Assembly (NCBI RefSeq): GCF_001580995.1
Contig: NZ_LHZU01000148.1
Span: forward strand, 1 to 64,000
DNA: 64,000 bases
Direction of reading: 5' to 3'
Source of the DNA: Acetobacter senegalensis
Lineage (GTDB): Bacteria > Pseudomonadota > Alphaproteobacteria > Acetobacterales > Acetobacteraceae
Positions 62,754 to 64,000 of the stretch are shown here, in pieces. The number at the start of each line of letters is the position of its first letter. The first letter of the stretch is position 1. Position numbers and translations under genes: made by a program. The notes under the pieces are model-generated. The model did no database searches. It was not told the DNA's origin and worked only from the letters and a program-made list of their open reading frames with translations.

Positions 62754-64000
62754 TCAGCGGGTAGCCGGGGTTTCCCGCGTGCGGGTGCGCATGGTCACCA
62801 GTTCTTCGGCAGAGGTAGGGTGGATGCCAACAGTGCGGTCAAAATCCACCTTCCGCAGTTCGGCGGTCACAGCCACGGCTACGCCCTGCATCATCTCGGC
62901 GGCATCATCGCCCAGAATGTGTGCGCCCACTACTTTCTGACTATCCTGATCCACCACCAGCTTCATGACTGTCTTGCGGTCCTTGCGGCCGCTGAGCGTG
63001 TGGCGCATGGGCGTAAAGCGGGTGAAATAGATATCCACGGTGCCATGTTGCGCGGCTTCAGCCTCGCTCAGCCCCACGGATGCCAGCGGTGGTGAAAAGA
63101 ACACCGCCTTGGGCGTGGTGCGCAAGGACCAGGAACGGGGGCGCTCCTTGCCGAACAGCCGGTCGGCCAGATTGTGGCCTTCCGCAATGGCAACCGGGGT
63201 CAGGTTCAGGTGGTCTGTCACATCGCCAATGGCGTAAATGCCGGGTTGGCTGGTCTCACGCTTGCTGTCGACCTTGATGCGTCCGTTCTCCGCCGTTTTC
63301 ACGCCCGTTGTTTCCAGCCCCAGCGAATCGATCTTGGGGCGACGGCCGGTAGCAAGAAACACGCAGTCTGTTTCAATGGTGCGGCCGTTATTCAGCGTGA
63401 CAGTATAGGTGCTGCCATTTTTGCTGATCTGGGTAGGGCTGGCCGGAGCATGCTGGGTAATACCGCGAACATGAATGGCCTCCTTCATGGCGGCGCGCAT
63501 GTCTTCATCAAAGCCGCGCAGGGGCAGTTCATGGCGGTAAACCAGATCTACCTTTGAGCCCAGCCCCGCAAAAATACCCGCAAATTCGATCCCGATATAG
63601 CCGCTGCCCACAATTACCACCCGATCAGGGCGGGCGGGCAGATGGAAGGCTTCATCAGACGTAATGGCGTGTTCGGCCCCCGGAATATCCGGCTTCATGG
63701 GCGTGGAGCCCGTAGCGATGACAATGTGTTTGGCTGTAACCGTGCGTGGCGCTTCAGTCGGGGCGAGCGGTGAGGGCTCAATGCGCACGGTATGGGCGTT
63801 TTCAAAACGGGCATGGCCGGTCAGCAGCGTGATACCTGCCTTTTCCAGCATGGACACGTAAATGCCGTTCAGGCGCGTAATTTCCTGATCTTTGGCGGCA
63901 ATCAGTTTTGCCCAGTCATGCGTGCCGCGGGTGCTGTTCCAGCCAAAGGCATGGCTGTCTTCCACCATGTCCCCATATTCGCTGGCTTGAACCATCAGCT
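62754..64000 (-). CDS. gor: Glutathione-disulfide reductase, N-terminus outside window
   Basis: The frame is open to the window edge, so the FAD-binding start and the redox-active CVNVGC-type motif lie beyond 64000. The visible 415 residues hold the central and C-terminal parts: RLNGIYVSMLEKAGI, the NADP-binding VIVGSGYIGIEFAGIFAGLGSKVDLVYR, FLATGRRPKIDSLGLETTGVKT, IYAIGDVTDHLNLTPVAIAEG and the dimerisation domain with KLVVDQDSQKVVGAHILGDDAAEMMQGVAVAV and TVGIHPTSAEELVTMR, whose His is the catalytic base. These identify GR rather than lipoamide dehydrogenase. It keeps glutathione reduced. Confidence 0.93.
   Translation of the reverse strand, partial: LMVQASEYGDMVEDSHAFGWNSTRGTHDWAKLIAAKDQEITRLNGIYVSMLEKAGITLLTGHARFENAHTVRIEPSPLAPTEAPRTVTAKHIVIATGSTPMKPDIPGAEHAITSDEAFHLPARPDRVVIVGSGYIGIEFAGIFAGLGSKVDLVYRHELPLRGFDEDMRAAMKEAIHVRGITQHAPASPTQISKNGSTYTVTLNNGRTIETDCVFLATGRRPKIDSLGLETTGVKTAENGRIKVDSKRETSQPGIYAIGDVTDHLNLTPVAIAEGHNLADRLFGKERPRSWSLRTTPKAVFFSPPLASVGLSEAEAAQHGTVDIYFTRFTPMRHTLSGRKDRKTVMKLVVDQDSQKVVGAHILGDDAAEMMQGVAVAVTAELRKVDFDRTVGIHPTSAEELVTMRTRTRETPATR

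Overview
The window looks like a chromosomal segment of an acetic acid bacterium (family Acetobacteraceae, most like Acetobacter or a close relative). The best evidence is a membrane-bound PQQ-dependent alcohol dehydrogenase pair (adhA-adhB) with the family's typical triple-haem cytochrome subunit, a quinol-type cytochrome oxidase operon (cyoABCD), and an FMN-dependent 2-hydroxyacid dehydrogenase. Together these are the periplasmic-oxidation-to-ubiquinol-oxidase respiration of that group. The DNA is moderately GC-rich with uniform codon use. I see no insertion sequence, prophage, integrase, CRISPR array, rRNA or recognisable tRNA. Genes are packed and most operons end in clear hairpins.

Layout. 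1-3.9 kb: the end of a TonB system (tonB, exbB, two exbD paralogues, a secreted TPR-like protein) with strong hairpins between cistrons. 3.9-10.6 kb: a GNAT acetyltransferase, then a complete three-gene RND efflux operon on the minus strand with a palindromic operator candidate upstream. 10.9-12.3 kb: a sugar/H+ symporter. 12.6-18.4 kb: the rod-shape operon mreB-mreC-mreD-mrdA-rodA. 18.8-20.6 kb: leuA with a leucine-rich leader peptide and competing hairpins. 20.7-29.5 kb: haem A synthase, a TVP38-type membrane protein, a Bcr/CflA MFS transporter, an orphan hybrid histidine kinase, apt and a FUSC-type exporter. 29.7-33.1 kb: nadA-nadC and glycerate 2-kinase. 33.1-34.5 kb: a uracil-DNA-glycosylase-family protein and a sirtuin with overlapping ends. 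34.6-38.4 kb: adhAB. 38.6-40.1 kb: a degenerate 2H-phosphoesterase-like protein and a Bax-inhibitor-1 protein. 40.7-44.6 kb: cyoABCD. 44.7-45.0 kb: a gene-free segment that folds into a closed multi-branched structure and may be an undescribed RNA. 45.2-51.1 kb: ferredoxin, a SUV3-type helicase, an M17 aminopeptidase, a MarR regulator and a secreted protein. 51.1-55.8 kb: a surface-glycan cluster. 56-58.3 kb: a TonB-dependent siderophore receptor with a Fur-box-like palindrome. 58.4-64 kb: a 2-hydroxyacid dehydrogenase, an Hsp70-like protein, dihydroorotase and the C-terminal part of glutathione reductase.

How the parts fit. AdhAB oxidises ethanol at the periplasmic face and passes electrons to ubiquinone, and CyoABCD reoxidises the quinol. 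CtaA, 20 kb away, could supply haem A to such an oxidase. The TonB/ExbB/ExbD genes energise receptors such as the siderophore receptor at 56 kb. RND, Bcr/CflA and FUSC exporters suit an organism bathed in organic acids and alcohols. The most interesting non-coding signals are the folded element at 44737-44987, the leuA attenuator, the operator-like palindromes at 10768 and 55997, and the intercistronic hairpins of the TonB operon.
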